Source: Hadesarchaea archaeon (lineage in GTDB: Archaea > Hadarchaeota > Hadarchaeia > Hadarchaeales > Hadarchaeaceae). From it: a stretch of DNA of 16,649 nucleotides. The stretch is taken from the NCBI GenBank assembly GCA_023129675.1, contig JAGMBM010000117.1, positions 1 through 16,649 of the forward strand, written 5' to 3'. The notes under the pieces were generated by a model that had not been told where the DNA came from, did no database searches, and worked only from the letters and a program-made list of their open reading frames with translations. A program made the translations under genes and the position numbers. This document shows positions 6,656 through 14,285 of the stretch, one piece after another. How positions within the stretch are numbered: the stretch's first letter is position 1; each line of letters starts with the position of its first letter.

Positions 6656-9242
6656 ACGTCGTCCCTAGACTAACTTCTGGTTTTCCTTTTCCTCTCTTTA
6701 GAATAAAGTACACCGCAGCAACCACGATGACGATCACGACGATCGCTGCTACAATTATCAACGTTGAATCTCCCGGTTTAGCTTCCGCAAGCTCCTCCTC
6801 GACCGCAACCTTGAGCTCGCCATCCGCAGTGAATAGATATGCCCAAGAACTGCCGTTCCACGCGACGTCCATTATGGTGATTTCACCCCAGTCAGGATGG
6901 GAAACTTCCTCCCCAACCATGAACTTCGCCTCGGAGGGGGGAGTCCGTCCATCTTCTCCCAGAATTCCAAACCTCTCGCTCTTCGTTAGGAAATCTTGCT
7001 CTGCATCCGTAACTTTAATGTTCAGATCTATTCTATTCCTTCCGGCTTCTATGTCTGGAACAGTCACAAATATGAAAATTTCACTATTTTCGCCGGATGC
7101 TGCCTCGACTTCCGTGGGCTTGACCTCTACGTCCCAACCGAGGGGGGGTGAGGTAATTTCCTCCACCTCAACCCGATAGGACGAGTCCTTTGTTCCTGTG
7201 TTTGTTATGGTGAGAGAGAAGAGTACCCGCACCTTATCGGCCGTTATGCTCTTCACGGGCATTCCAGTGGCGAAAGCATATTCCGAGAACCACACGTCGA
7301 ACTCTGGATTTACCTCCCTCGGGTCGAGGAGGTAGATCTGGGGGAACCAATAACCATCGTGGGTCCAATTCTGCATGTCGTACAACTCATCGTCCTGGAA
7401 CCTAATGGGGACCTCAAGGGCTTCCAAAAGCTCATTCGAATTCAAAGAATAGCCATAGCCTTGATAGTCGGGCTGCTCTCCTAGTAGCAATCCCCCACCT
7501 CCTCTCACCCAATTAACAATTGCCTGCTTCTCATCGTCGCTGAGCGGCGTCTTGAGCTCGGCTATTTGGAGGACGCTATAGTTCTCGAGCAGCTCGGGGG
7601 TTATCTTTCCCCCTTCCTGAACTCCGATTTCAAATCCAAGCTCTCGCAAGTCGTTGAGCCATGTCCCCACCTTATCACTGGTGTGGAAAGTCATGATAGG
7701 TTGGTTCGGATCGGTGCAGTAGTACAGGAACTTGACCCCCCTCGGATCTTTCCAGTCTATGAGCCATCGGGGCAAAAAAGGTAGATACTCGCGCAACACG
7801 CGGGGATACCAATCCACCGGCGTGGACCTCATCCAAGATATGCCGGTGGCTATTATGCGCCCTTCGCCCACTAGGGCGGCGGCTGCGGCAGGCGGGAACT
7901 CGCCCTTGCCATAGGGTGTAGGCCAAGGCTCCCTTGGAGTTAAATCTGTGCTGTAACCCGTCTCTACGCCCGTAATTATCGGGACAGCGGGTAATTCGAC
8001 TATCAGAGTGGCAAGGGCCCACCCGTAAGTGATCTTCTCCGGATAAGCTATCGGGTAGGGAGGTTCATCCGTGGGAGAAATATTCACGGCCCTGAAGCGC
8101 GCGTTGTCCTCTGCCCCGGAAGCTCCCACCGCCTTCAGAGTGATCCAGTTAACCACCTTTGTCGTTAGGCTGGGTACGGTTACCTTGACCTCGACCTGCC
8201 TGCTCCCGCCGTTTTCAAGGGCTACCACGCTCGGAGTAACAGATGGCGACCATCCGAGTTCGTCCACGACCGTAAGGGTATAATCATCGCTCTTTTTTCC
8301 TATGTTTATTATCTCCAGTTGGTAGGTTAGGGTCTCCCCAACTTCTCCCATATTTATTGGGACTTCAATCCTCACGGTAACATCATAGTCTTTCACTATC
8401 CTGAGTGAGCATAGGCTATCTAGGCCTATCACTTTCTGCCCGGTCACGCTTTCGTAAGCGCTTCCAATGTCCGTCTCCGTATCCACATCGATGATGGGCT
8501 GATAAATTTGTCCTCCCCACTTATTAGTACCGTCCTGTACTTGGTCATCCTGAAAGCGAATGTCGAGGTCGAGTGCTTCAAGGATCTTGTTATGCACCTT
8601 AGAGAAGCTGTAACCACCATAATCGGCCTGATCCATTATGAGCAGGCCCCCTCCTCCACTCACAAAGCTGACTATCGCCTGAACATCCGCATCTGGGAGG
8701 AGGGATGGATCGCCTCCCGTCTTGGGGGCGCCGAGCTGCATCTGTGGGATGACCAAGATATCATAGGCCGCGAGGTTCTCTATATCTTGATAGGCCCGAT
8801 CGTCCGTGCCGATGCTATATCCCTTGGCCTGTAGGTTGTCGAGAAGGTTCCTACAACCAGAGGCGGTGGTGTAGACGCTATAACCTTCGTACCAGAGCAC
8901 GCTTCTTGCTCCGCTTTTCATCCATTGGAATGTTGCATCTAGCAGCTCATCGAAATAGGGATATGGATTCGTGGGCTCGTTCCAGTTTCCATCTCTACAG
9001 GCCCCAGCAGTTCCTGCAGCGACGATTGCACCGTTGTCAACTTTGGCGGCAATCATCACCGGTGGAAAACCCTCGTATTCCTTTAAGGGAGGATCACCTT
9101 CCAAATTCTTATTGAACGCCGTGCCCTTCCCAGAGGCGATAACTATTGGACCTTCTTCTTGGGCGTTAAGGGGGATCGTTAAAGCTAGTGATAAAAATAT
9201 CGAAGATACTGCCGCCACCACCAAAACTCTATTTGCAGGCAA
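6648..9242 (-). CDS. Large surface protein: duplicated GATase-like/NEW3-like modules, C-terminal anchor
   Basis: 864 aa. A signal peptide (about 1-28) is followed by an internal two-fold repeat. Module 1 (about 60-385) and module 2 (about 449-757) each have FPP(V/A)..AA..V..G.I(V/I)A.G, an alpha/beta domain with GGGGLL(I/L) and DY.GY.(F/Y)S, then an exact IRFQDD, and a beta-sandwich resembling NEW3/CARDB adhesion domains (YTLTVVDELGWSPSVTPS; YRVEVEEITSPPLGWDVEVKP). The alpha/beta part resembles GATase1/DUF4350-like folds, with no catalytic nucleophile I can identify. A short domain at about 774-820 (FMVGEEVSHPDWGEITIMDV) looks SH3-like. The C-terminus is a membrane helix (about 827-848) with a KRGKGK tail, so the bulk lies outside the cell. 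The TTG start at 9242 has GGAGG 7 nt upstream. It leads the transporter operon and probably serves as a surface receptor or scaffold; the exact role is unknown. Confidence 0.85.
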   Translation of the reverse strand: MPANRVLVVAAVSSIFLSLALTIPLNAQEEGPIVIASGKGTAFNKNLEGDPPLKEYEGFPPVMIAAKVDNGAIVAAGTAGACRDGNWNEPTNPYPYFDELLDATFQWMKSGARSVLWYEGYSVYTTASGCRNLLDNLQAKGYSIGTDDRAYQDIENLAAYDILVIPQMQLGAPKTGGDPSLLPDADVQAIVSFVSGGGGLLIMDQADYGGYSFSKVHNKILEALDLDIRFQDDQVQDGTNKWGGQIYQPIIDVDTETDIGSAYESVTGQKVIGLDSLCSLRIVKDYDVTVRIEVPINMGEVGETLTYQLEIINIGKKSDDYTLTVVDELGWSPSVTPSVVALENGGSRQVEVKVTVPSLTTKVVNWITLKAVGASGAEDNARFRAVNISPTDEPPYPIAYPEKITYGWALATLIVELPAVPIITGVETGYSTDLTPREPWPTPYGKGEFPPAAAAALVGEGRIIATGISWMRSTPVDWYPRVLREYLPFLPRWLIDWKDPRGVKFLYYCTDPNQPIMTFHTSDKVGTWLNDLRELGFEIGVQEGGKITPELLENYSVLQIAELKTPLSDDEKQAIVNWVRGGGGLLLGEQPDYQGYGYSLNSNELLEALEVPIRFQDDELYDMQNWTHDGYWFPQIYLLDPREVNPEFDVWFSEYAFATGMPVKSITADKVRVLFSLTITNTGTKDSSYRVEVEEITSPPLGWDVEVKPTEVEAASGENSEIFIFVTVPDIEAGRNRIDLNIKVTDAEQDFLTKSERFGILGEDGRTPPSEAKFMVGEEVSHPDWGEITIMDVAWNGSSWAYLFTADGELKVAVEEELAEAKPGDSTLIIVAAIVVIVIVVAAVYFILKRGKGKPEVSLGTTYG

Positions 9243-9276
9243 GTTATAGCCTCCGCCATTTTTACGTGAAACGTGG

Positions 9277-9286
9277 CTTATTAAAG
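9277..9286 (-). promoter_or_regulatory. TATA-like box and SD for the minus-strand surface-protein/transporter operon
   Basis: The minus strand reads CTTTAATAAG, with its centre about 40 nt upstream of the TTG start at 9242. A strong GGAGG lies at 9250-9254. Transcription starting about 25 nt after the box would give a very short leader that still contains the SD. This is the most likely main promoter of the seven-gene operon. Confidence 0.5.
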
Positions 9287-9395
9287 GGTTTTGGTTGGCG
9301 AAATTGGAAGCGAACTCGAATATTGCCCCACGAAAGATAGACAGGGGACGCTCGTGGCGGTTCGCAATCTGTCTACGGTTACCTTCGTCAAATGG

Positions 9396-9403
9396 TTTTA
9401 TTA
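9396..9403 (+). promoter_or_regulatory. TATA-like box for the plus-strand phosphatase/nuclease genes
   Basis: TTTTATTA lies 32 nt upstream of the TTG start at 9435, with GGAGG at 9423-9427 as ribosome binding site. Together with the opposite box at 9277-9286 it makes 9243-9434 a compact divergent promoter region. The region also holds a 7-bp inverted repeat, TAGACAG at 9338-9344 and CTGTCTA at 9369-9375, a candidate regulator site between the two promoters. Confidence 0.45.
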
Positions 9404-9434
9404 GGAGGGAAAGTAATCAAATGGAGGCAAATCG

Positions 9435-10283
9435 TTGAAGGAAAAAGGAGTTAGCTTAACGATTGCGATGGTGATTGCAGCAATCATAACAATAGCAGCC
9501 ATCTGTGGCTATTACCTTGTGGCTGCAAGCTCAGAAAAACATGCGGTTATTGAAACACAGGTATAGTGGATAGCGAGTGACCCACATATAGGTTTCCACC
9601 GGGCAAACCCCTTGAACAACTTAGAAGTGGCGATAGAGGACGTCAACGACCTCGGTATAGCCGATTATGCGATTCTATTGGGAGACGTGATCCATGAGAC
9701 TACGGAATATAGGGAGAATTTCTTCCAGTTGATGAGTAGGTTGGAAGTTGAGAACTGGTACTACGTTCTCGGGAATCATGACTTTGAGAACCCCCCTTGG
9801 GAAGAAAACTTGCTGCCACCAGTGGACATGACATTGGATGTCATGGGGGTGAAGTGGATCTTGATCTCAGACCACGCGGGCGATTTTGGTGGGACCATGC
9901 CAGAAAATTCAAAGGGATGGTTCGAAAATCAAATACTCTTCTCCGACAAGCCCGTATTCGTGTTTTCGCATCAACCGCCTAGTCAATGGAAAGTTTGGGA
10001 TAAACTTGAAGGGTTCATTAAGGGGTCGAAATTGCAGGCATGGTTCTATGGCCATGTTCACAACTGGAGCGCTGGCTGGTTTGAAGACCAAGTCCTCGTT
10101 TTCTCCGATTGTTCCCTCGACTGGGCAAACAACTACATGGGCGTGTTCATGTATCTAGAGCGAAGGAATGACACCGTTAACGTAACGTTGAGATTCAGGG
10201 ACCACAAAGACCACGAGTGGATTGAAACACCACTGATGGGAGAATATGTAGAAAACATAAGCTTCATCGTCAAAGTTGCTTGA
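9435..10283 (+). pseudogene. Membrane-anchored metallophosphoesterase interrupted by an in-frame TAG
   Basis: Calcineurin-like phosphoesterase of about 282 codons. The TTG at 9435 has GGAGG 7 nt upstream and starts a lysine-led membrane anchor (SLTIAMVIAAIITIAAICGYYLV). Codon 44 (9564-9566) is TAG. The same frame then continues WIASDPHIG, which is metal-binding motif I (DxH, D49/H51), and all other motifs follow: LLGD (83-84), LGNHD (113-116), FSHQ (H179) and YGHVH (206-209). The in-frame TTG at 9612 would give a 223-aa protein without motif I, hence probably dead. So either the gene is broken by one base change, the TAG is a sequencing error, or TAG is read through (pyrrolysine or suppression). 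The TAG sits at the start of the first beta-strand, where a hydrophobic or aromatic residue is normal, so TGG-to-TAG or TAT/TAC-to-TAG is plausible. The rest shows no other lesion, which argues for a recent or tolerated event. I call it a pseudogene only provisionally. Confidence 0.7.
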
Positions 10284-10341
10284 GGCGACATCCGATAGCA
10301 GGTGAAGCTACTTTTATTACCCTCAAAGAGATTGTAGACGC

Positions 10342-10347
10342 TTTTTT
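10342..10347 (+). terminator. T-tract after the metallophosphoesterase
   Basis: Six T (CTTTTTTATCC), 59 nt after the TGA of the upstream gene and in a T-rich stretch. It fits an archaeal oligo-T terminator for the first plus-strand gene, though it could be part of the next promoter region. No convincing stem precedes it. Confidence 0.3.
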
Positions 10348-10355
10348 ATCCTCAA

Positions 10356-10363
10356 CTTTAAAC
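10356..10363 (+). promoter_or_regulatory. TATA-like box for the first SNase gene
   Basis: CTTTAAAC lies about 35-40 nt upstream of the proposed CTG start at 10398. This would suit a short-leader transcript for the nuclease gene. The 114-nt gap from 10284 to 10397 contains no other gene that I can see. Confidence 0.35.
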
Positions 10364-10397
10364 CTTTACGACTTGAAGTAAGAAGAGAAGGATACAT

Positions 10398-11540
10398 CTG
10401 AACGTACACACAAAAATCTTGGTGCTAGCTATTGTAGGAATTTGCGTATGCATCGGAGTTGTCGTGCTACATTCTATCGGAGGGAAAGTACTACCCGCGA
10501 TTGCGAACTACGGAACGTACAACGTCACAACCACCACAGCAACCATTTGGGCCGATTACGACGCTGGATCTTGGTCACCCGTAAAGATCAGATTTGAATA
10601 TAGGGAAAATTCTTCAGAAATATGGCAGTATACAAATTGGCGCGAGGTGTCGGGCTCCGGGAGGTTAAGCAAAACTATCGGTGGCTTAAGCCCCAATACC
10701 TGTTATGAATTTAGAGCTGTTCTGGGGTATGATTCCAACACTCTCCCGAATAGCGCCAAAAGGTTTGGAACGCAGGCGATACTCCCAATAATCGGGACCA
10801 TAGAAGCTACTGACGTGGACGAAACTTCGGCGACGCTTACTGCGAGTTACGATTGCGGCTCTTATTCAGAGATCGGTATCCGATTTTCATACAAAGAAAT
10901 CGGAGGCAAGAGTGAAAATACAGGGTGGAGAACTGTTTCTGGGACGGGTATATTCTCTCAAAATATTTACAATTTAAATCCCGGTATGGTATACCAAATC
11001 CGAACGGAGACAAAGTACGACAATGCTTTCCACTTGAGCGATGCAAGGGCCCTCCAAACGCTCCAACTACCCGGAAGACCGGCGGTCCCGAATTATGCGG
11101 CCATTGGAGACGTTACAGCTGTGTTGGATGGCGATACGATCCACGTTTCGCTGACCTGGGTTGATAAGTCCGCGACTGGTGTTAAGGCGGGGAGCGGTGA
11201 GGCGGTGAGATTCGCAGGGGGGATAGACGCCCCGGAAATCGCGGAGGAGGGGGGTGAAGAGGCTAAAGAATTCGTCTACAATCTGTGCCCTCCAGGAACC
11301 GAGGTCCTGCTCGATCTCGATAGTGCCACCTATGGACCCATGCCTTACCGGGATTTACACGGAAGGCTCCTTTCCGTGATCTATGTTAGAAGGGACATCG
11401 CTTGGGTAAACGTCAATGCTGAGGAGCTTAGGTGGGGGCTAGAGGCCTATCCAAGAAACAACTGGCTCGCGTACATCGGCTACGGCTCAGAATTCGATCC
11501 ATACGAGTGGCTAGCTGATAACTATCCGTATGTGCTCTGA
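10398..11540 (+). CDS. Anchored nuclease: two FN3-like domains plus SNase-like domain
   Basis: 380 aa from a CTG at 10398, or 373 aa from the TTG at 10419. After a membrane helix (VLAIVGICVCIGVVVLHSI) come two tandem FN3-like beta-sandwich repeats (about 31-127 and 128-222). Both carry the pattern (S/T)(A)T(I/L).A.YD.GS(W/Y) and end L.P...Y..R. The C-terminal staphylococcal-nuclease-like domain (about 235-380) has VLDGDT, VRFAGGIDAPE and HGRLLSVIYV. These supply the family's calcium and catalytic residues, here Asp246, Arg271, Asp277, Glu280 and Arg323. Compared with SNase, a 10-15 residue insertion follows the first strand and the usual DTPE is DAPE. It probably cleaves DNA or RNA outside the cell. 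The CTG start is preferred because CTGAACGT matches TTGAACGT at the starts of its two relatives, with AGGA 5 nt upstream. A paralog lies at 13365-14222. Confidence 0.85.
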   Translation: MNVHTKILVLAIVGICVCIGVVVLHSIGGKVLPAIANYGTYNVTTTTATIWADYDAGSWSPVKIRFEYRENSSEIWQYTNWREVSGSGRLSKTIGGLSPNTCYEFRAVLGYDSNTLPNSAKRFGTQAILPIIGTIEATDVDETSATLTASYDCGSYSEIGIRFSYKEIGGKSENTGWRTVSGTGIFSQNIYNLNPGMVYQIRTETKYDNAFHLSDARALQTLQLPGRPAVPNYAAIGDVTAVLDGDTIHVSLTWVDKSATGVKAGSGEAVRFAGGIDAPEIAEEGGEEAKEFVYNLCPPGTEVLLDLDSATYGPMPYRDLHGRLLSVIYVRRDIAWVNVNAEELRWGLEAYPRNNWLAYIGYGSEFDPYEWLADNYPYVL

Positions 11541-11735
11541 CTTGAAAGCTTCTTTCATTTTCAACCCCAGTTGGAACCGGATCTGCTTTGTTTACCGTCG
11601 ATTTTTGACAGCGAGATCAACAACTTCACTGCTGGCCGGTTTTCGGATCCCTGAAGATATCGAGGGTTCTTTATTAGTAGTATTACCTCATTGTATTAGA
11701 ACCATCGAGGCGCTTAAGGAAGGGGAGGAATTTAT
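11541..11735 (+). promoter_or_regulatory. Intergenic region with possible terminator hairpin and promoter
   Basis: 195 nt with no convincing gene. Just after the nuclease stop, TTGAAAGC and ATTTTCAA can pair as a small stem followed by T-rich sequence, a weak terminator candidate. CTTTATTAG at 11669-11677 is a TATA-like box about 60 nt before the TTG at 11736. A strong GGGGAGG at 11723-11729 serves that start. This is probably where the transcript for the downstream four coding units begins. Confidence 0.35.
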
Positions 11736-11888
11736 TTGAACGTCGTGATGAGAAATAAGAAAATCCTCGTGCTTATTGTAGCAAGCATCTCCGTTGGCGC
11801 AGGATTTGTCATACTCCACTTTGTGAGGGGAGAGGTCGCGATTAACAACTTAAAAGCACTTCGCATCACGGCCCCAAGTGCAAGTTAA
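11736..11888 (+). pseudogene. Orphan N-terminus of a third FN3-SNase paralog (50 codons)
   Basis: TTG with a strong GGGGAGG 6 nt upstream opens a 50-codon frame ending in TAA. It encodes a charged start (NVVMRNKK), a membrane helix (ILVLIVASISVGAGFVILHFV) and the tail AINNLKALRITAPSAS. This matches the beginnings of the two FN3-SNase proteins nearby: NV start, membrane helix, then FENVEALYITASDATLKAEY in the 13365 protein. Everything after that first FN3 strand is missing, and the metallophosphatase gene begins at once. It therefore looks like the 5' stub of a gene whose body was lost when the phosphatase gene arrived or when paralogs recombined. One extra base near 11884 would join it in frame to the phosphatase. 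It may still be translated as a short membrane peptide, or act only as a leader that couples ribosomes to the next start. Confidence 0.6.
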
Positions 11889-11908
11889 AGTTGCCTAAGG
11901 TGAGGAGA

Positions 11909-13363
11909 TTGAAAATATCGCTTTTTTCCTCGTTGATGCTCGCAACACTACTCGTTCTTGGAACAACAACACTTGCTTCATCGGACCCGGCCGAAGACGA
12001 GCCGATTTACGTGTACCTAACGTGGATATCTGATCCTGCCCACACGATAAACGTCAACTGGCGCACTGATGGAAACTACGTTGGTGAGGTTCATTACGAT
12101 ACCGAGTCCCGGGGCGGTGCCCCCGGAGCTTATAGCTCTACTACCGAGGGCACGGGAGGGGTAACCACCTCGAAGTTCGAAGGCTACATCCACCACATCG
12201 AGCTGACCGAACTCGAGCCGGACACCACATACTTCTTCATCTGCGGTAACCCAGACTACGGCTGGAGCGAGGAATTGAGTTTTAGGACCGCGCCGGTGGA
12301 GAGAAAAAATATAAGATTTGTCGTGGGGGGAGATTCCCGCTGGGACGCTCGCTATTCGTATCCGCAATGGCCAAGCGCCCGTGATAACATTTCTAAGCTA
12401 ATGGCGAGCTATAACCCGGACTTCGTGATTTTCATCGGCGATTACCTCTGGAGTGGCGAATACGAGGAACAAAATCTCTTCGGCTATACGCTCGATACCT
12501 ACCCAGATACGTGGGACAACTGGTTAGGGGCGGCGTTCAAATACTGGCGCAATAGCGACAACAGGCTGATTCCGATGATCCCGGTTATCGGCAACCACGA
12601 GATCGTCTTCCCAGAACCATCAGATTACGATCCCAAGTTGCACGCTTCAAATTATTACATGCTGTTCGTGCCTTCGGGAAGTAAGGCGTATTATTCGCTC
12701 AACTGGGGGCCAGATCTCCATATCACAATTCTGGACAGCGAGATCCGGTGGACAGGGAGCGACAGCTGGAACGAGCAGCTGGAGTGGTTGAGGCAGGATC
12801 TACTAGAGCATTGGGACAACCTCTGGAAGATCGCCGCAGACCATCGGCCGGTCTTAGATGACCCGGGCCTTCAACGCGAGTGGACCCTGGAATTTGATAT
12901 TTCTCATTTGGACCTGATGTTTTCTGGCCACGAGCACTATTACGAGCGATCTCATCCGATAAATCTACTACAGAACCAAAACTCTCTTTCATCGGAAAGC
13001 TACGAGTCACCGGAAAATGGAACCATTTATGTAGTCAGTGGCGGATGGGGCGCGCCAAATTATGATGCTTTCCCGCACTGGTATTCGACTCGCGGACCGA
13101 TAAAGGATTACCACTTCACCGTGGTGGATATTTACGAGAATGGCGCGCTTCATTTCAAGGCTGTGAATTTTAATGGCGAAGTTATCGACGAATTTACCAT
13201 TCAGAAGGGTGTTCAGCCCCAGCCGGAAAGTGGGGGAGGAGTACCGATCGCTCCGGTGGTAGCTATCGTAATTATGCTCTGTGCGATAGTTGCTTTCTTA
13301 TATCTCCGAAGTATCAAAGGTCAATCGGGACGGTCAAACGTATCCGAAAGTATGAGGGATTGA
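11909..13363 (+). CDS. Exported FN3-type metallophosphatase with C-terminal membrane anchor
   Basis: 484 aa from the TTG at 11909, which has GGTGAGGAG just upstream; the frame is open to a TTG at 11891, whose SD is poor. A signal peptide (SLFSSLMLATLLVLGTTTLA) is followed by a PAP-type FN3-like N-domain (about 33-128, YVYLTWISDPAHTINVNWRT). The calcineurin-like catalytic domain has GGDSR (140-144), FIGDYLWSG (GD 177-178), VIGNHE (228-231), AADHRP (H312) and SGHEHYYERSHP (339-350), so all five metal-motif regions are present. Purple acid phosphatases have GDxxY; here Trp replaces that Tyr. A GGGVP linker and a membrane helix (about 446-466) with a basic tail anchor it outside the cell. It is paralogous to the partial gene at 1-926, which lies in inverted orientation. 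Likely an extracellular phosphomonoesterase or nucleotidase-type enzyme; the substrate is inferred from its nuclease neighbours. Confidence 0.87.
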   Translation: MKISLFSSLMLATLLVLGTTTLASSDPAEDEPIYVYLTWISDPAHTINVNWRTDGNYVGEVHYDTESRGGAPGAYSSTTEGTGGVTTSKFEGYIHHIELTELEPDTTYFFICGNPDYGWSEELSFRTAPVERKNIRFVVGGDSRWDARYSYPQWPSARDNISKLMASYNPDFVIFIGDYLWSGEYEEQNLFGYTLDTYPDTWDNWLGAAFKYWRNSDNRLIPMIPVIGNHEIVFPEPSDYDPKLHASNYYMLFVPSGSKAYYSLNWGPDLHITILDSEIRWTGSDSWNEQLEWLRQDLLEHWDNLWKIAADHRPVLDDPGLQREWTLEFDISHLDLMFSGHEHYYERSHPINLLQNQNSLSSESYESPENGTIYVVSGGWGAPNYDAFPHWYSTRGPIKDYHFTVVDIYENGALHFKAVNFNGEVIDEFTIQKGVQPQPESGGGVPIAPVVAIVIMLCAIVAFLYLRSIKGQSGRSNVSESMRD

Positions 13364-13364
13364 T

Positions 13365-14222
13365 TTGAACGTCGGGAGGATAAAAATCCCAGCGCTTGTC
13401 ATATATTGTATCTGTGTTTTCGCCGGAGTTGTTGCATTAGCCCTTATAAGTGGACATCCAAGTGAGGGGGGACTGTTTGAGAACGTTGAAGCGCTTTACA
13501 TCACCGCCTCCGATGCAACCCTCAAGGCCGAATATTATCAAATTGAAAATCAATGGTCAGACGTAAAAATCACGTTCGAATTTAAAGAGGATTCTTCCGA
13601 CGTGTGGAATTACACCGATTGGCAAGAGATATCGGAGAATGTGGAGAACGGGACGCTCTACAAGGAGATCGGCAATCTAACCCCCAGCACTCGCTATGAA
13701 TTCAAGGCCATCTTGCAGCACGATTCGGAGGTGATTTCTAGTCCGATTTACTTGTTTGAAACATATGCCATACCCCTAGCCTACGAGGCTTCTGGAATCA
13801 TAGATTACACAGTGGATGGGGACACTCTCCAAGTTAACCTGACTTGGGTCAACCTGTCCACAACAGGAGTTTACACCGGGAGCGGTCAAAAGGTGAGGTT
13901 TTCAGGAGGGATAGACGCTCCTGAAATGGACATGGAAGGTGGCGAAGAGGCAAAAAATTTCGCGCGCGGCGTTTGTCCATTGGGGGTCGAAGTTTTCTTA
14001 GACCTTGACAACTTATCCGATAGGCCCTACCATGATAGCCTCGGAAGGTTGCTCGGCGTAGTTTACGTAAAGAAGAATGGCAAGTGGGTCAACGTGAACG
14101 CCGAGCTGCTTAGGTGGGGGCAGGAAGCATATCCAAATCACGATTGGCTTAAGTACAGATATTACAGGTCAGAGTTCAACCCAGATGAATGGCTTGAAAA
14201 CGATTATCCGTACATGCTCTGA
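13365..14222 (+). CDS. Anchored nuclease: one FN3-like domain plus SNase-like domain
   Basis: 285 aa, TTG start one base after the phosphatase stop, with GAGGGATTGAT ahead, so it is translationally linked. An N-terminal membrane helix (IPALVIYCICVFAGVVALALI) is followed by one FN3-like domain (about 41-138) close to the first repeat of the 10398 protein (VKITFEFKEDSSDVWNYTDW versus VKIRFEYRENSSEIWQYTNW). The SNase domain has TVDGDT, VRFSGGIDAPE and LGRLLGVVYV, keeping the Asp, Arg, Glu and Arg needed in the SNase family. It ends WLENDYPYML, like its paralog (WLADNYPYVL). The same insertion after DGDT and the same doubled Gly in GGIDAPE show the two form one subfamily. Probable cell-surface nuclease. 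It differs from its paralog mainly by lacking one FN3-like repeat. Confidence 0.86.
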   Translation: MNVGRIKIPALVIYCICVFAGVVALALISGHPSEGGLFENVEALYITASDATLKAEYYQIENQWSDVKITFEFKEDSSDVWNYTDWQEISENVENGTLYKEIGNLTPSTRYEFKAILQHDSEVISSPIYLFETYAIPLAYEASGIIDYTVDGDTLQVNLTWVNLSTTGVYTGSGQKVRFSGGIDAPEMDMEGGEEAKNFARGVCPLGVEVFLDLDNLSDRPYHDSLGRLLGVVYVKKNGKWVNVNAELLRWGQEAYPNHDWLKYRYYRSEFNPDEWLENDYPYML

Positions 14223-14285
14223 CTGTGACAATAGCTATCAACTCAACGAATAAGGTTGAATGTTTGGCAATGTTGGGGGAGTTCC

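Noticed and set aside
6600..6760. Similar DNA encoding the C-terminal helix of the surface protein and the N-terminal helix of the binding protein
   Set aside because: The likeness is limited to Ile/Val/Ala codons and an AAVY segment in two membrane helices; low-complexity similarity is enough to explain it.
9435..10283. Selenocysteine or frameshift as the explanation for the interrupted phosphoesterase
   Set aside because: The stop is TAG, not TGA, and the frame is the same on both sides, so neither selenocysteine nor a frameshift is needed.
11530..11739. A 69-codon plus-strand frame in the gap after the first SNase gene
   Set aside because: No SD, no recognisable motif, and it covers a region with promoter and terminator-like signals; most likely chance.
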